Source of the DNA: Phaeoceros laevis
Lineage: Eukaryota > Anthocerotophyta > Anthocerotopsida > Notothyladales
Direction of reading: 5' to 3'
DNA length: 64,000 nucleotides
Assembly: GCA_049999765.1 (NCBI GenBank)
Contig: JBNGIQ010009228.1
Span: 17,521 to 81,520, forward strand
The notes below the pieces were generated by a model. It made no database searches, had not been told where the DNA came from, and was given only the letters and a program-made list of their open reading frames with translations. Below are positions 33,529 through 45,228 of this stretch, one piece after another. The translations under genes and the position numbers were made by a program. Each line of letters starts with the position of its first letter. The first letter of the stretch is position 1.

Positions 33529-34592
33529 GTGAACCCTAGTCTCTGGATGGTAACGTTTGCCTTTTGCTAAATTCAACTTAGCCGTGGAACGACGGTCGCA
33601 AACGGGGCTTCCCGGTAGGGTTTGACGGGTCCGCCCGGTGGCCTCCTCCGACCTGCGTGCTACCACCGGTTCCCTACCCCGAACCTCGCGACCCATGTTT
33701 TTTGGTTGCTCTGTACGTCCGTACCCCTCGAGTACTTGTCCCGACCACGTCTTACGGCGTTTCCTCCAACTCGCTCCATCTTCGTCATAAATCTTGGTCA
33801 TCTTTGCGTATTGGACCTTTGGCTATAGACTAGAGTACAATGGGAGGTAAGCCTTCTTCAATATGGTTACACTAGAGTCTAGATAAACACCACTCTAATC
33901 TGATGCAATAGCTGGATCTTAACTTGCAGCACTAGCTCAATGGCTGTACTCTCTAAAGACATGTGAGACTCTTCAAGACAATCTGCATATATAGGTTTAG
34001 CCAAAGGGTTCTTAAGATAACTTCTTTGAAGACAATGTCGAGAGAGTTTGGATTTTTCTTATCTCTTTGTGGTATACACAAATTAACGATTTCAGTAGTC
34101 CCGATCTTGCGTGTCATCCCTAACATCCCTCCAGTCCACAAGCGGTGAGGTTGTTCCAGGCGGAGTTGTTGAACGCAACATTGTCCCGCTGACTCGGAGA
34201 GGCTTATCTTGCCCTAACAGCTGTCGCAAATGCTTCGCCAAGGTACTTGTGCACTCCGGATCGTTCTCTTGCTCCATGTGCGAACGCAATCGCTGCATGG
34301 TCGTGAAGCTGGTGGAGCTGAGTGAAGTAGCAGGTGAGAATATTGGGGGAAACTCACCTGACCTTGACTGTGCTACTCTATCCTGAAAAAGACACAACGC
34401 CATGCTCAAACTGGTGTTCTGCCTACCCTGTCCTGAATAGGCCCAACGCTATGCTCAAACTGGTGTTCTAGCTGCCCTCTCCTGAAATAGGCACAAGGCC
34501 ATGCTCAAACAAATGAACAACCTGTAACTTCTGTCTTGCCTCGCAGCTTAACTGTAAGACGAGCTGCGAAGGAGTCCACTTCAATATCTGCC
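33529..34592. other. Divergent intergenic region with a 50-bp triplicated repeat
   Basis: This region holds the 5' flanks of the truncated symplekin copy and the plastid membrane protein gene. The symplekin frame continues open upstream to 33801, probably 5' UTR. A minus-strand frame of 105 codons (34092-34409) is not recognisable. A short tandem repeat lies at 34381-34511. Confidence 0.45.
34381..34511. repeat. Tandem repeat, unit about 50 bp, two and a half copies
   Basis: TCCTGAA begins units at 34381, 34431 and about 34480, each followed by a variant of CACAACGCCATGCTCAAACTGG. Copies differ by small substitutions and indels; the third is partial. Confidence 0.85.
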
Positions 34593-35975
34593 ATGTCTGT
34601 CCTTCGGCCTCAGGCTGTCACGATATGCAGGGCGACAATTTTGCACAGAAGGCATTGCTGCTTAGAAACACCTGGTACTTTTCTCAGAGTTTCCAGCGGA
34701 GGAAGCGATTGCTCTGCTGGAAGGATTCGTCACGACACAGGGATCCGCCGTGGAAGGTTTAAATCGGGTTTGTGCTCAACTTCGGATGGAGCACCTCTCT
34801 CCGTGACGGCTGACGATGATGCACAGGTAGTTTGTCCCCCCACTACATGAAGCTTGTTTTGGTTGGATTCATTAACGACCTCCGAACTCACTATGGCTGT
34901 CGAGCAATTCAGGAACATGAGGAAGGTGCAGAAAGGGAGGAGGGTGCCGTGACTGCAAACAAACGAGGTAGAAAGTGTAGGGCTCTTTCGGATTGCACCA
35001 AATTGATTTTGGAACACTGACTGAAATACTCCTCTTGTCATCAATTCTGCAGAGACACCGTCGAATGGTTGGAAAAGTTTTCTGTCAAGCTACTCTGGTC
35101 AAAGAGATGAGTAAATGCCTATCAGCATGTTCGTCGTGACCATGAATAGTACTGCATCTATCTATCTCTCGAACTACTGGATGCATTAGCCTTACTGCAG
35201 TTGAGCTGAGACTCTTCTGTTTCGTCAAAGTACTGCCGTCTTGGTGACCTTGGTCTCACTGGCAGACTGTTGGAGAAGCTGAAAAGGTATGGCTTGGCGG
35301 GAGTTTTAGCGTACGGGCTTTGCAACACTCTCTACTACCTGGGATCCTTCCTCTTTGTCTGGTAGGTGCCAGCCAAGGCCTTTCCAGCTTTCCCATACTC
35401 ATGCCACAGCCACATTCCTGACCTCTGTGGGCTACCATTTTGCAGGTTTTTCATCACTCCTTCGTCAGGAGGTCTTGGTTTTTCTCAAGCAGCCCGGAGG
35501 TATGTCTCAATGAAAATGAAAGCTGTAAGGTATCCTATAATATACGGCTCTGATGGCCGTTCTGTATGTTTGGGTGTGAAGGTTTGTTAGGGTTTTGGCT
35601 ATGGTATGGGCTGGAAGCCAAGTCACGAAGCTGCTTCGAGCTGGAGGGTATGTTCCGTATGTTGCACGCTGACAATACTCGTGACAATACTCTAAACCTG
35701 GAATCCAGCCACCTGTTGACATGCATGGTGGTGTGCAGGGCTCTTGCCTTTGCACCTGTTGTAGACGCAGGATTGGTTTGGTTTACGAGTCGATTCAACA
35801 TCGGTTCAAGAAGGAAGGTACCAGATGACATCGTTCTCCATTTATGTTCATGCTGTGCTTATCAATGCAGCCTCACGACTTTGAACCCTCCTTCCAGGCA
35901 TTCGGTATAGTTGTGGCAGGATGCGTCACCTTGGCACTTACGGTCTTCCTCGTTATTACCAGTCTTTGGGCTTAA
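34593..35975 (+). CDS. Plastid-type polytopic membrane protein of unknown function, 220 aa
   Basis: Seven exons: 34593-34826, 35055-35110, 35266-35361, 35446-35499, 35582-35647, 35739-35817 and 35898-35975, giving 220 aa. The first exon encodes about 78 residues rich in Arg, Ser, Thr and Cys with few acids until its end (MSVLRPQAVTICRATILHRR), as in a chloroplast transit peptide. The mature part has a helix LLEKLKRYGLAGVLAYGL, membrane segments NTLYYLGSFLFVWFFI and APVVDAGLVWF, the conserved loop VWAGSQVTKLLRAGGALAFA, and a C-terminal helix GIVVAGCVTLALTVFLVITS. It closely resembles a conserved family of plant and algal chloroplast membrane proteins with no assigned role. The acceptor of exon 2 is the least certain: 35054 keeps the frame, while the stronger-looking CAG two bases earlier does not. 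Confidence 0.8.
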
Positions 35976-37458
35976 GAGGAACTATATTCTTTTCAAATAG
36001 ACCACACTTTAACATTATCGTCCAGAACCTTCGGCTTCGTGTCTGTGTAAATGCGATGTTTCTACTTTGTATAGCAGTAGGTGTGACAGCACACATAACT
36101 CTTTGTTGGAGAGATTCTTGCCGTGTCCCGGACTTCCGGTGCTTGGTGTGGGAAGCAGGAAAATCAGAATCGAAAATGCTCCCTTTCAAAGTATCTCATA
36201 CTTGGGTCAATGTACCGATCCACAAGCGCATTGACTAGTGGTCATTTTCGCTTGCTTGATGAGCAATCTTCTTTGATTGAAAATCAATCTTCCTAGAGGG
36301 TCAACTCAATTCAAATTAATCACAGGTGACTTTGAGAGGCTTTCTATCAGATTTGAACTGTGGACCAGGTAGCTTGACATGTTCACAAGTAGGCAACAAT
36401 ACCGCCGCGCCGCCTGGTCCGCTGACTATTCCCTTAATACTACCCTATATGACTTTATCCTATATCCCCGACTTAAGCTGGAAATACATGTGAATAAGAA
36501 GATGCTTCAGAACCTAAAATGCTCCCTTCAAAGTACCTCATACCGCATCAGTTCTCTTGAAAGATTCAAGCAAACGCACTGTTAAATCATAGGTGACTTT
36601 TGGATAAGCTGCCTGCAGGTTTCGAACTACGTACCGGGTCGTTAGGCATGTTCGCATGCTTCATATATTACCGGTAGCACCCCGCCATCTGGCATCCGCA
36701 AGTGAAACCACTCATTTCTTATGTCTCGAATTGGCACGTTATTGGCAGCACTCTGGAGTATTTCCATCGAGGAAGAATCCATGTTGAAATTCGCGGAACA
36801 TGGTGGCTCATGCCGAGGCGGAGTTTGTCAAGGCGAACGGACGTTGAAGGGCGGATCTGTAATTTTTGAAGATGCTATCCTTCCCTTATATGCTTGCGCC
36901 TTAGTATGGAGTCACAGGAACCTGCCTTGTCTGTGGCTTAGTAGAACGCAGTTTAGTTGTTGGGACTGAGGTTGTACTATCCTTGAAAGCTCAGGCTGTC
37001 TAGGGACTTGCTTTTTCTTGATAAGGTTGGTTATCGACACTGCTGTGATGCAACTTTACAGCAATGATTCCTGATGAATCGTGCATTATGAACATCTAAG
37101 GGACTGAGCAGTTTGCCATCTGAGAGAGTTGCTTATTGCTGAGAAGAATGTCCATTGGAAATTTGATCTGTTCGATGAGGCCTGTCATCCGTGTATTCGA
37201 ATGTGAGGTCTGCTTGCATTTCAAGGTGGCCTTCTCGTGCTTTTGCGGATAGGATCATCTTCAGGTGGAATCCCGAAGGCTTAGACAGCGTCTCGGTGGG
37301 ATTGCGGCAGTCTAGGCCGTATGCAACGTACTAGGGGCGCACTTGTTGTGTCGTGTGTAGCAAGGTTGAGAACTTGAGATCGTCTGCAGCCTATACACAT
37401 TGCCCTACCGCACTCTGGTACAAGAAGTAATTTGAGTCTTGTTTTGCAGCCCAGAATC
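35976..37458. other. Convergent intergenic region with diverged direct repeats
   Basis: This stretch lies between the membrane-protein gene and DBR1. Two diverged direct copies of a phrase AAAATGCTCCCTTTCAAAGT occur near 36174 and 36518. They are followed in the same order by variants of AGGTGACTTT and of CATGTTCRCA (near 36325-36385 and 36590-36655). No gene is supported. Confidence 0.5.
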
Positions 37459-39611
37459 CTAAGTCCCAGAATCAAAGTCGTCAAGAGGAATCTCGTTTGG
37501 ATCCTCCAGAGCCTCATCATCTTCAAGTTGTATCTCGTTTGGGTCCATCATAACTTGATCTGCCAACAATATGAATCATGTGAAATGCATGTAGAACGAG
37601 GGCTTGCATGCCTGCGCGCATAACTGCCTGTAGGATAGTAACTCATGCATGGAGGCATTACCTGGGACCTGGAAGTTGCCCCTAGCACCTTCATGTCCTG
37701 CTCCATAAGCCGCATCGAGCTTGTAAGGCAGGGCTAGCAATTCTAAGAATTGTACCGTATGTTGGTTCCTGTAATGGGCTGTGCCACAGAAAAAAAGTTG
37801 TTGACGTACAGATTAGTCATGCTAGACAACCTTCTTGTGTAAATGTTACTCGCGAGCCTTCACCTTTCAGATGTCCACCACGCATCCTTGCATGACTAGG
37901 ATCATAGGGTGGTGCAGACATAGCGAATTCTACAGGAACAGCCTTGCCTCTTGCCTGCAATGTCTGGTGCACCCATTCTTTGTGCGTCTTCAACTCATCC
38001 TTGCTGATGGAACAATTCCAAGCAGTGAATTCTTAGGAGAGCAAATGCAAGTGATATTCAAAGCTTTCCATGATCAAACCTGGATTCCAGTGATCCTACA
38101 TGATGTTTGGAAGTTGACTGCTCACTGAGCGTCTTGTCAAAGGAAAATGCGCATCAAAAGCCTTCGTAATGGCAAGCCACTCCTCATCATATGTAAACTC
38201 AAGATCCCCTGTAGCTCCTGGAAAATCTACGACCTGCACCAGCATTGAGTCCAGTCCATCCGAGGCCTCAGAATCGGCACTGGCCCTATTGTTAAAGCAT
38301 AGCAAAACATTTCACCTGTAAGAACTGCCGTTTCGGCAGGCACTTGTCCAGCGCAAGAAACTTGGTAGACGAAGCTCCACCAGGATGTTGGACCAAGGCA
38401 GCAAACTTCGTGTGCATATGGGCTGAAAACCAATAGCTTGGCCTCAGTTTCTTCAAGAGTTGCTCAGCAGGAACACTTCCCAGTGTGTTATCCTCAACCT
38501 AAAAGGACGTTGCAGACAAAAATATGAGCTGAACATTCACACTAACTTGTGTCGAGATGCTGAGCTAGAAAGCACAGGTGAGTGCTCAAATGTTGAGCCT
38601 AATTGAAGCTTTCAGTCAAAACAAATCCGCTGAACGAGAACATACATCTTTTTGTAGAAAAGGTTTTTTGCGCAGCAATGCTTGTCTGTTCCCAAAATTG
38701 GTGATACCCCGAGGCCAGTCATGAGACATAAACACATCCAAACCCTCCTCAATCTGCATAAGCTTGAGAACATCGTAGGCGCGCACGTGGTATACAGATC
38801 TCATGTCACGATCATTGTAAGGTGCTCGTTCATAATGACCTGGACGAAGCCCAACAAAACAAATGTACACTAGGAGCTATAAAAACCACAACAGATGCAG
38901 CAGCACAAAAATTGAGAACAATTTAGTTCACTTACCTGAATGATAATCTTGCCGCTTGTAGATGCCAGATAAGCCTCCAATCCGAATGCCACCAAACTTT
39001 ATGACCCCGGCGAACCCAAGAAAATATATGTTCTTTGCAACCCATCCTCCGTAGTATCTAACCTAGCCACGCCAGAGAGCAAGACTGGGGATTGGATTTT
39101 GCTGCCGATTTTCCAGAAACAACTTCCAGCAGCTGTAAACGCACAGGAACTGGACAGGGAGAATCTGTGAAAGAACTTACAGCTCCCAGAGGTGATTAGA
39201 AGCCTCGTGGTTACCTCCAACAAAAACGGTGGGATAGGGGGCAATTTTCTGGCCACAGTAGTACTTCCAGAAACTGTTCATGGACCGGTACTTTACTGGG
39301 CACGCCAGCGAGTCGAGATCATCCTGGTTCCGCACTGCCTGCTTTTGGTCCGGCAAGGTGAGATAAACCACTCAGCGAAGCAGGCAGGACAAGACTCGAC
39401 GTGAGCAAGCACCTGGAAATCGCCACAGCAGATGAGCAGGTCGATTTTTGTGTTCTCCGAGCGCTCCAAGTGTTGCAGCGTGGCATAAATGTTGTCCAGG
39501 TCTCCATGGGCACAGCCCTCAACTGCAATCTGCAACAGGATTAAGGGGCCCCAAAAACAACAGATTTATCACCTCAAGCTGCACGGTAGCCGTCGCACAA
39601 CGCACCTTCAT
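37459..39611 (-). CDS. DBR1: DBR1, RNA lariat debranching enzyme, 10 exons
   Basis: DBR1 hydrolyses the 2'-5' branch of excised intron lariats, feeding intron turnover and small-RNA release in the nucleus. Ten minus-strand exons: 39606-39611 (just ATG AAG), 39413-39529, 39181-39338, 38936-39057, 38646-38839, 38316-38498, 38100-38233, 37864-38003, 37662-37778 and 37459-37559, giving 423 aa. Metallophosphoesterase motifs are intact: [41 protein letters not shown] and [14 protein letters not shown]. The family cysteine preceding HGDLD is present. Then [40 protein letters not shown] and [15 protein letters not shown] follow. The C-terminus carries a repeated acidic phrase ([11 protein letters not shown] and [11 protein letters not shown]) like the tails of other DBR1 proteins. 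A frame that appears to stop at 38096 is resolved by the donor at 38099. The gene diverges from FtsHi. Confidence 0.95.
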
Positions 39612-40135
39612 CTTTGAGAGTTGCGGCGGTATCACATGCCCGGATGCGGCCCAGCACGTAATTATCGATCAGCGTTCAGTTCGTAATGGACCTAATGGTC
39701 ATGGGTACCGGCAATTTGCCAACAGAAGTTCCAATTCGTACGGATAGAGGGACTCGAATCTCCATGAACGGCCTACAGTCTTTCGCCACAGCATACCGTG
39801 GCCCTCTCTTTTCATATGGCCGTGCCGGAGCTTCTTCACCTTTCAAGTTTCAAGAGCTAATTTTGGGATTCCAAAATTAGACGACAATATTTATATCTTA
39901 TTTATGTAGGAAGTTTTCTATCCATCCTCGGGCGCCGTTCTGTCTCCAAGTCCTTCCTCCATCAGAATTCCAAAAAATTTGAGCAATCAAGAGTGGAATG
40001 CACCGAGTCACCGAGTTCGCCGGAGTCCGGACCCCCTTCCAAGTTCAAGTAACGAAAGAAAAGATGAACGACTTCGCTGTCAAGCGGACGGTGCGATGGT
40101 AACGGACTTTTGAAGCCGTGCCAGGCGGACTGGTG
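39612..40135. promoter_or_regulatory. Shared divergent promoter region of DBR1 and FtsHi
   Basis: These 524 bases separate the two start codons and contain both 5' leaders. The part near 39880-39910 is AT-rich (ATATTTATATCTTATTTATG) and could hold core promoter elements for either gene. A small palindromic phrase CTAATTTTGGGATTCCAAAATTAG is present at 39857-39880. No coding exon seen. Confidence 0.5.
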
Positions 40136-43100
40136 ATGGAGGCAGCGGGGCCCATGGCCATGGTTCGCTGCGGGTCCAGCTCTTTCCAACCAAAACCGCC
40201 GCAGGCGGACTTGTCATCGCTCACCTCCTCCAAGTCTTTGTTCGCGGACAGCCAGCTTAAACCAGCAAGAAAAGTGCGGTGCTGCCCACATCCTCAAGGT
40301 GGAAAAATGCTGTTTTGTTCGACCTGTGCTGGAATTATATGTCTTGCAGCTTTTGAAATGGTAGGTGCTGGGCTGAGCTGAACTTAGAGTAACCTGTTGC
40401 AGCTCAGAGACGGGATTCTGCAATAGGGGATGCCGCACAAGCTATCAGCCACCTGGACAGAGATAGCAATGGCGCTGCCCAAATCTGGTTGCACAATGCT
40501 GGGAGGAACCCTTTTTCAGGCCGGTCAATGTTGCCGTATGCGTGGCGCAGGCAATTCAAGGGAACAGGGACGGGGAATTTTACCACAGCTGCCCGTAATC
40601 AGCTCTTCATGGACTGGTTGTCCGAAGGAGACGAACCTTCAAAATCCAGCACTCCTGAAGGCAACCAGGAACCTGCAAAATCCAGTCCTCCTGAAGGCAA
40701 CAAGGTGGACGAGTTTATCGAGGTAATCGACCAATGCTGCTCAGAATATAGAAAGAAAGGCTCAGGGGTTTAAGCGCCGATGGATACATGTCGCAATGTA
40801 TGTTTTTCCGATCATAAAGCAAGCTTGTCTGGAAGTCAGGGTTCAGGGTTTAAGGACGTAAGAGGCAGTATGATACTGTTTTGGAGTTTGGGTGTTGCAT
40901 CTAACGTGTAGTCGTGGGCAAGCAGGCATTAAGGCAGGCTGAAATTGAACGCACAGATAAATTGGAGGAAGCAAAAAGGGTTTCAGAGATCCAACTGCAG
41001 AGGGAGGATGCCATGCTTTACAACTGGAGGACATTTTTGCAGAAGTTTTGGGGTGCTCTTAGGGGAACAGAACGTGATCCCATACCTTCTCACAACATTC
41101 CCTTCAGTGACTTTTGGAAACTTCTGGAGCAAAACCGCGTCCAGTATCTTGATTACAAGGACCTTGGCCGAGAGACCTCTGGTATATCCTCGAACTTCAC
41201 ATTCATTGTTCTGTATGACAGTTTGTATTTAATGCTTTGACCTTATAGAGCGTACCTGTTGCAGTGGTTGTGCCATACCTTGAAAAGGAGGAAAGCGTCT
41301 CAGATGGAGTCCCGGGTGACAAGGAGCCCTCTAAATCATTCATAGTATACAAGCGTCATACAGTGGATCAAATGCCCATAGATGCATGGAATGACGTCTG
41401 GAAGAAGCTTCATCAGCAGTTGGTGCATGTGGAGGTTCAACATCCCAATGTGGTTACACAGCAAATCTACCCAACCATTGAGACTGCGATGGTTTGGGCA
41501 CTGCGACTCTTTGTAGCTGTTAAGGTTTACACCTGGCTGGATAGTAAGCTGTATCCCATCTACAGACAGAAGTCTGCTGAGAGACGGCCTGTGAAACGTC
41601 GACCAAAGCTTACGACTGGCGAAATGGAGCTTGGTTCACTGGGTCAGAGTAGGTGGGTTATCAGGGTCCTTGCATGATCAAGTGTTGGAAGTGAACTGTG
41701 GTATTCTGAGAAAACCTTTTATCTTTGCAGAGCACGATTTATATCAGCAGAAGAGAGTACTGGAGTGACGTTTGACGACTTCGCAGGGCAAGAATATGTG
41801 AAGCGTGAACTTCAGGAAGTTGTAAACATTCTGAAGGATGACAAGGAATTTGAGGACCTCGGAATTTACTGTCCAAAAGGAGTGATGTTGTATGGCCCAC
41901 CTGGAACTGGTAAAACGCTGCTTGCAAAAGCTATTGCCGGGGAAGCTGGTGTTCCTTTCTTCTCTGCAAGTGGTTCGGAATTTGTGGAGGTGAGCCTGCT
42001 GAATCTACATTTCACGTTCCCTATTCTTCTGAATCAACATTCCCGGCTGCCTATGCAGACATATGCAGACATATCTTGCAACTCTGAAGTCTAGAATAAT
42101 CTGCTTCATTTTCTGGTAATCTGCAGATGTTCGTTGGAGTTGCTGCAGCACGTGTTCGTGATCTCTTCCGTCGGGCACGACAATTTGCACCTTCCATTAT
42201 TTTTATTGATGAGATTGATGCTATTGGTGCAAAACGTGGTGGTCCAGATGTTGGAGGGGTAATGTTGAGAGCTTGTGGCTTAAATGAGGATGAGTTTCAC
42301 GTGTTTCTAGGCAGATGCATCTGCATCCTCGATAGATTCTGAGTTGTTGGTTGTTTCACAGGGTGGTGTGGAAAGAGAGCAAGGACTGGTGCAGATATTA
42401 ACCGAACTGGATGGCTTTCAGAGTCAGAGTACAAAGGTGAAAGCTTACTGAGCTGAATTACCTTTATTCAAAAGTTTGCTTGCATATTTTTTCCTCGGAA
42501 GAATGTGATGCGGTTGAGGCATTACAGCCTGGCTGAACAAACACTTCCTTCATGCTTTGATTTCAGGTCCTAGTAGTCGGGGCAACCAACAGGCTTGACA
42601 TGTTGGATGCTGCGCTTCTAAGAAAAGGCCGATTTGACAAATGCATTTCAGTGGGCCTGCCAACTGAAGAAGGAAGACTAGCAATTCTAGAGGTGATTCA
42701 ATATATCAAAACGTCAGAGCCTATTGGAAAATCACACTTCGGGTGCTTCTAAGACCTCCTTTGCTTGTGATCAGGTTCATTCAAGGAATAAGATGTTTCG
42801 TTCAGAAGCAGAGAAAGCAACCTTGCTTCAAGAGGTGGCTAAAACAACATTTGAGTTCAGTGGGGCAGAGCTTCAAAATGTGTTGTGAGACCTCGTTCTG
42901 TGTGCTCACACCTTTCACTACGAAAAGGGCAACTGTGATTTTGCTCCGAGATTTCATGCTTTAGTAAGAACTCATGCTTTACACGTCCAGAAATGAGGCT
43001 GCAATATTGGCGGCAAGGAAGGACAAGGACATCATCGAAAGGGCAGAGTTGATGGAGGCTTTGAAAAGAGTAAGATGCTTGTGCAGTTTTGCCCACCTGC

Positions 43101-44751
43101 ACCTTTGATTTGTGACCTTGTAACTACTTCATCCGTTTGGAGGTCCGTCTTTTATCAGAATAAGAAAACTTGCGGGCATTTCTGAGCATTCTGTGTGAGA
43201 TTCTGTTCAGTTACGTTTTGTCTACTAGTGCACACTGTAATGTTGGCTTTTGCGTTCTGTGAACTGCTTGCAGCAAGAAGGGTCTTTCTCAACTGGTCAA
43301 GAGGACGTCATTGACACAACAGGAGAAGCAAAGCTACGGATTGCCTACAGAGAAGCAGCTATTGCAGTTTTGGAATGCAGTCTTCCCAACCGCCATAGGC
43401 CATTCATCAAAGTACATAATGAGATGTTTGCTTCAGCCTGCAAAAGTACAGTGCACATGTGCAGGTCATTGATATAAAGGGTTGTCTCTGCAGACCAACA
43501 TAAAGTACATAGACACAATCCCAAACATTGAGTACAGCGAACCCAGGCATCGGGTATTTGCGAGGAAGTCAGATATTGTTAACTCCATAGTTCGGTCATG
43601 TGCACGTAAGGACTGCTATGCACAGTTTATTTTGGTTGTTGGTTTGATTTGGAGATGTATTTATTATGTGCCCAGCGCTATGTTAGCGGTGTGCCATTGT
43701 CCGATTAAGCACCTGTTCAGGCCGCTCACCGAATGTCGTTGCCTGCTCTACAGCTAGAATTGTCGAGGAGCTAATCTTTGGCTCAGACCATGTCTCTTGG
43801 AACTCTGGCACTGCCCTTGGCGAAGCTGGTCTCCTTGCAGATTATCTAATTCTTAAGACGGGGATGACAGCGTTGGGACCAATCTATCATCAAACACAAC
43901 AAGATGTGATGATTCACGTGAGTATACTGGACTAGTGTCACCAATCCACCGTCGGTGTTTTCTACGTTGTCCATAACATCGACTTCCAAACGCAGATGGG
44001 TCCAAAAGTCGTGGCTCTGAGGGATGAGTATATGCGCTTTGCTATTGGAAAGTGCAGATCTATTCTCAACGAATATCGGTCTGCTCTTGAGACCATTACA
44101 GGTACATTCAGCAATTACATACCATAATGCAGTGTTGGTCTTTGTTGTTGCATTGCTAACTTCTTTTGAAAACTGTGAACAGCACTCCTTTTGGAGAAGG
44201 AGGAAGTCACAGCATCAGAGATTCTGGACATTTACAACAAGGCTCCGCGCCTCCCTCAGGTGAACAACTCTTTGACCACGACTATGTCACAGTTCAGCTC
44301 TAAGAGCCAGCATGACCTCATTCGTGCTGTGTATTCTGCAGCCTGCTGTCCGGCCAGTGGATGAACATGGTGCTCTGGTCTACGCTGGGAGGTGGGGTAT
44401 CTATGGTGTGACTCTTCCTGGCAGAGTTACGTTCACCCCTGGGAATGTTGGGTTTGCCACTTTTGGCGCTCCACGACCTCAGCAGGTAAGGTTATCCTAG
44501 AAGCAAGAGTTTTGTCATGCAGCTGAGGTTGTTTGCAGCGTACAGCTACCAGCTAACCAGCTACCAGCTAACTTTCTTCTATGAGCTGACGGACGTTGTA
44601 CTATGTTGGAATGCAACAGTTGCAAGTGATAAAGGATGAGACCTGGAAGATGATGGATGCCATTGCCCAGCGCAATCTGGCAGATTTAGCTAAAAAGTAC
44701 GAGGACGTTGAAGAAGTCGGGGATGTTGTGTTTTCAGAACAGTTCCTGTAA
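40136..44751 (+). CDS. FTSHI: FtsHi, protease-dead plastid FtsH-like AAA+ protein, 941 aa
   Basis: FtsHi proteins are plastid-envelope AAA+ ATPases that have lost the zinc-protease motif; several form a motor linked to plastid protein import. Seventeen exons (40136-40298, 40403-40767, 40926-41181, 41265-41652, 41731-41989, 42127-42258, 42362-42436, 42567-42692, 42775-42884, 42991-43069, 43274-43411, 43494-43605, 43754-43917, 43996-44101, 44183-44259, 44342-44485, 44620-44751) give 941 aa. The N-terminus looks like a transit peptide. The segment [20 protein letters not shown] is probably membrane-spanning. AAA motifs: [17 protein letters not shown], Walker [21 protein letters not shown], Walker [12 protein letters not shown] and second region [19 protein letters not shown]. 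At the place of HEAGH it has [12 protein letters not shown], so no protease activity is expected. The C-terminus has [20 protein letters not shown] think it is closest to FtsHi4, but the subfamily is not certain. Several members are essential for embryo and plastid development in Arabidopsis. Confidence 0.92.
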
Positions 44752-44937
44752 CCATTGTGTCCAGCCTTCCACTTATTGCCAACCACATTTTTCTTAGCGA
44801 GCATGTGGAAAACGAGTAGTCGTCCGTACCCGACGGCATGTTCAATGCTTTTCAGCTGTGAAGGCCCAAGGGATGCAAAAACATTCTGAAAAGAATATTG
44901 TGCCTTTACGCGTAGGGAGCAACATGCCGTAGATGCT

Positions 44938-44942
44938 AAAAA
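44938..44942 (-). terminator. Probable Pol III terminator of tRNA-Lys
   Basis: On the minus strand a TTTTT run lies about 29 bases beyond the tRNA 3' end. Such T runs end RNA polymerase III transcription. Confidence 0.6.
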
Positions 44943-44971
44943 CCTTTCTCCTGCGTAGTGGAACATGGTGC

Positions 44972-45044
44972 CGCCGCCCGGGGGGCTCGAACCCCCGACC
45001 ACAAGGTTAAGAGCCTTGCGCTCTACCAACTGAGCTAGGGCGGC
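44972..45044 (-). tRNA. tRNA-Lys(CTT), nuclear
   Basis: The minus strand folds into a standard 73-nt cloverleaf. The acceptor stem GCCGCCC pairs with GGGCGGC, the D arm is GCTC-AGTTGGTA-GAGC, and the anticodon stem CAAGG/CCTTG has loop CTCTTAA with anticodon CTT at 45009-45011. The T stem is GGGGG/CCCCC with loop TTCGAGC. The discriminator is G and CCA is not encoded. The internal A box (TAGCTCAGTTGG) and B box (GGTTCGAGCCC) match the Pol III consensus. No intron. It lies just after FtsHi on the opposite strand. Confidence 0.97.
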
Positions 45045-45072
45045 CGGATGACAGAAGTTTGAAAACTTTATG

Positions 45073-45080
45073 TATATATA
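45073..45080. promoter_or_regulatory. TATA-like element between tRNA-Lys and HSBP
   Basis: TATATATA lies about 29 bases upstream of the tRNA-Lys 5' end, the position where plant tRNA genes often carry a TATA element. It is palindromic and also lies upstream of HSBP on the other strand, so it could serve either gene. Confidence 0.5.
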
Positions 45081-45228
45081 TTATTCTCACTTTGAATTGA
45101 TGGATTCGTCGAGGGTCGAGGGAGAAAGAGCTGTTGTTCTACGGTACTTCGCGCCGGCACAACCGAGAGCGCAAGACAGCGAAGGACGTAGGAGCTCGCC
45201 ACAGCGTTTCTACGCGCCCACCAGGACA

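Noticed and set aside
38096-38305. DBR1 ending at the apparent stop at 38096
   Set aside because: A donor at 38099 joins to downstream exons that encode the conserved DBR1 C-terminal region.
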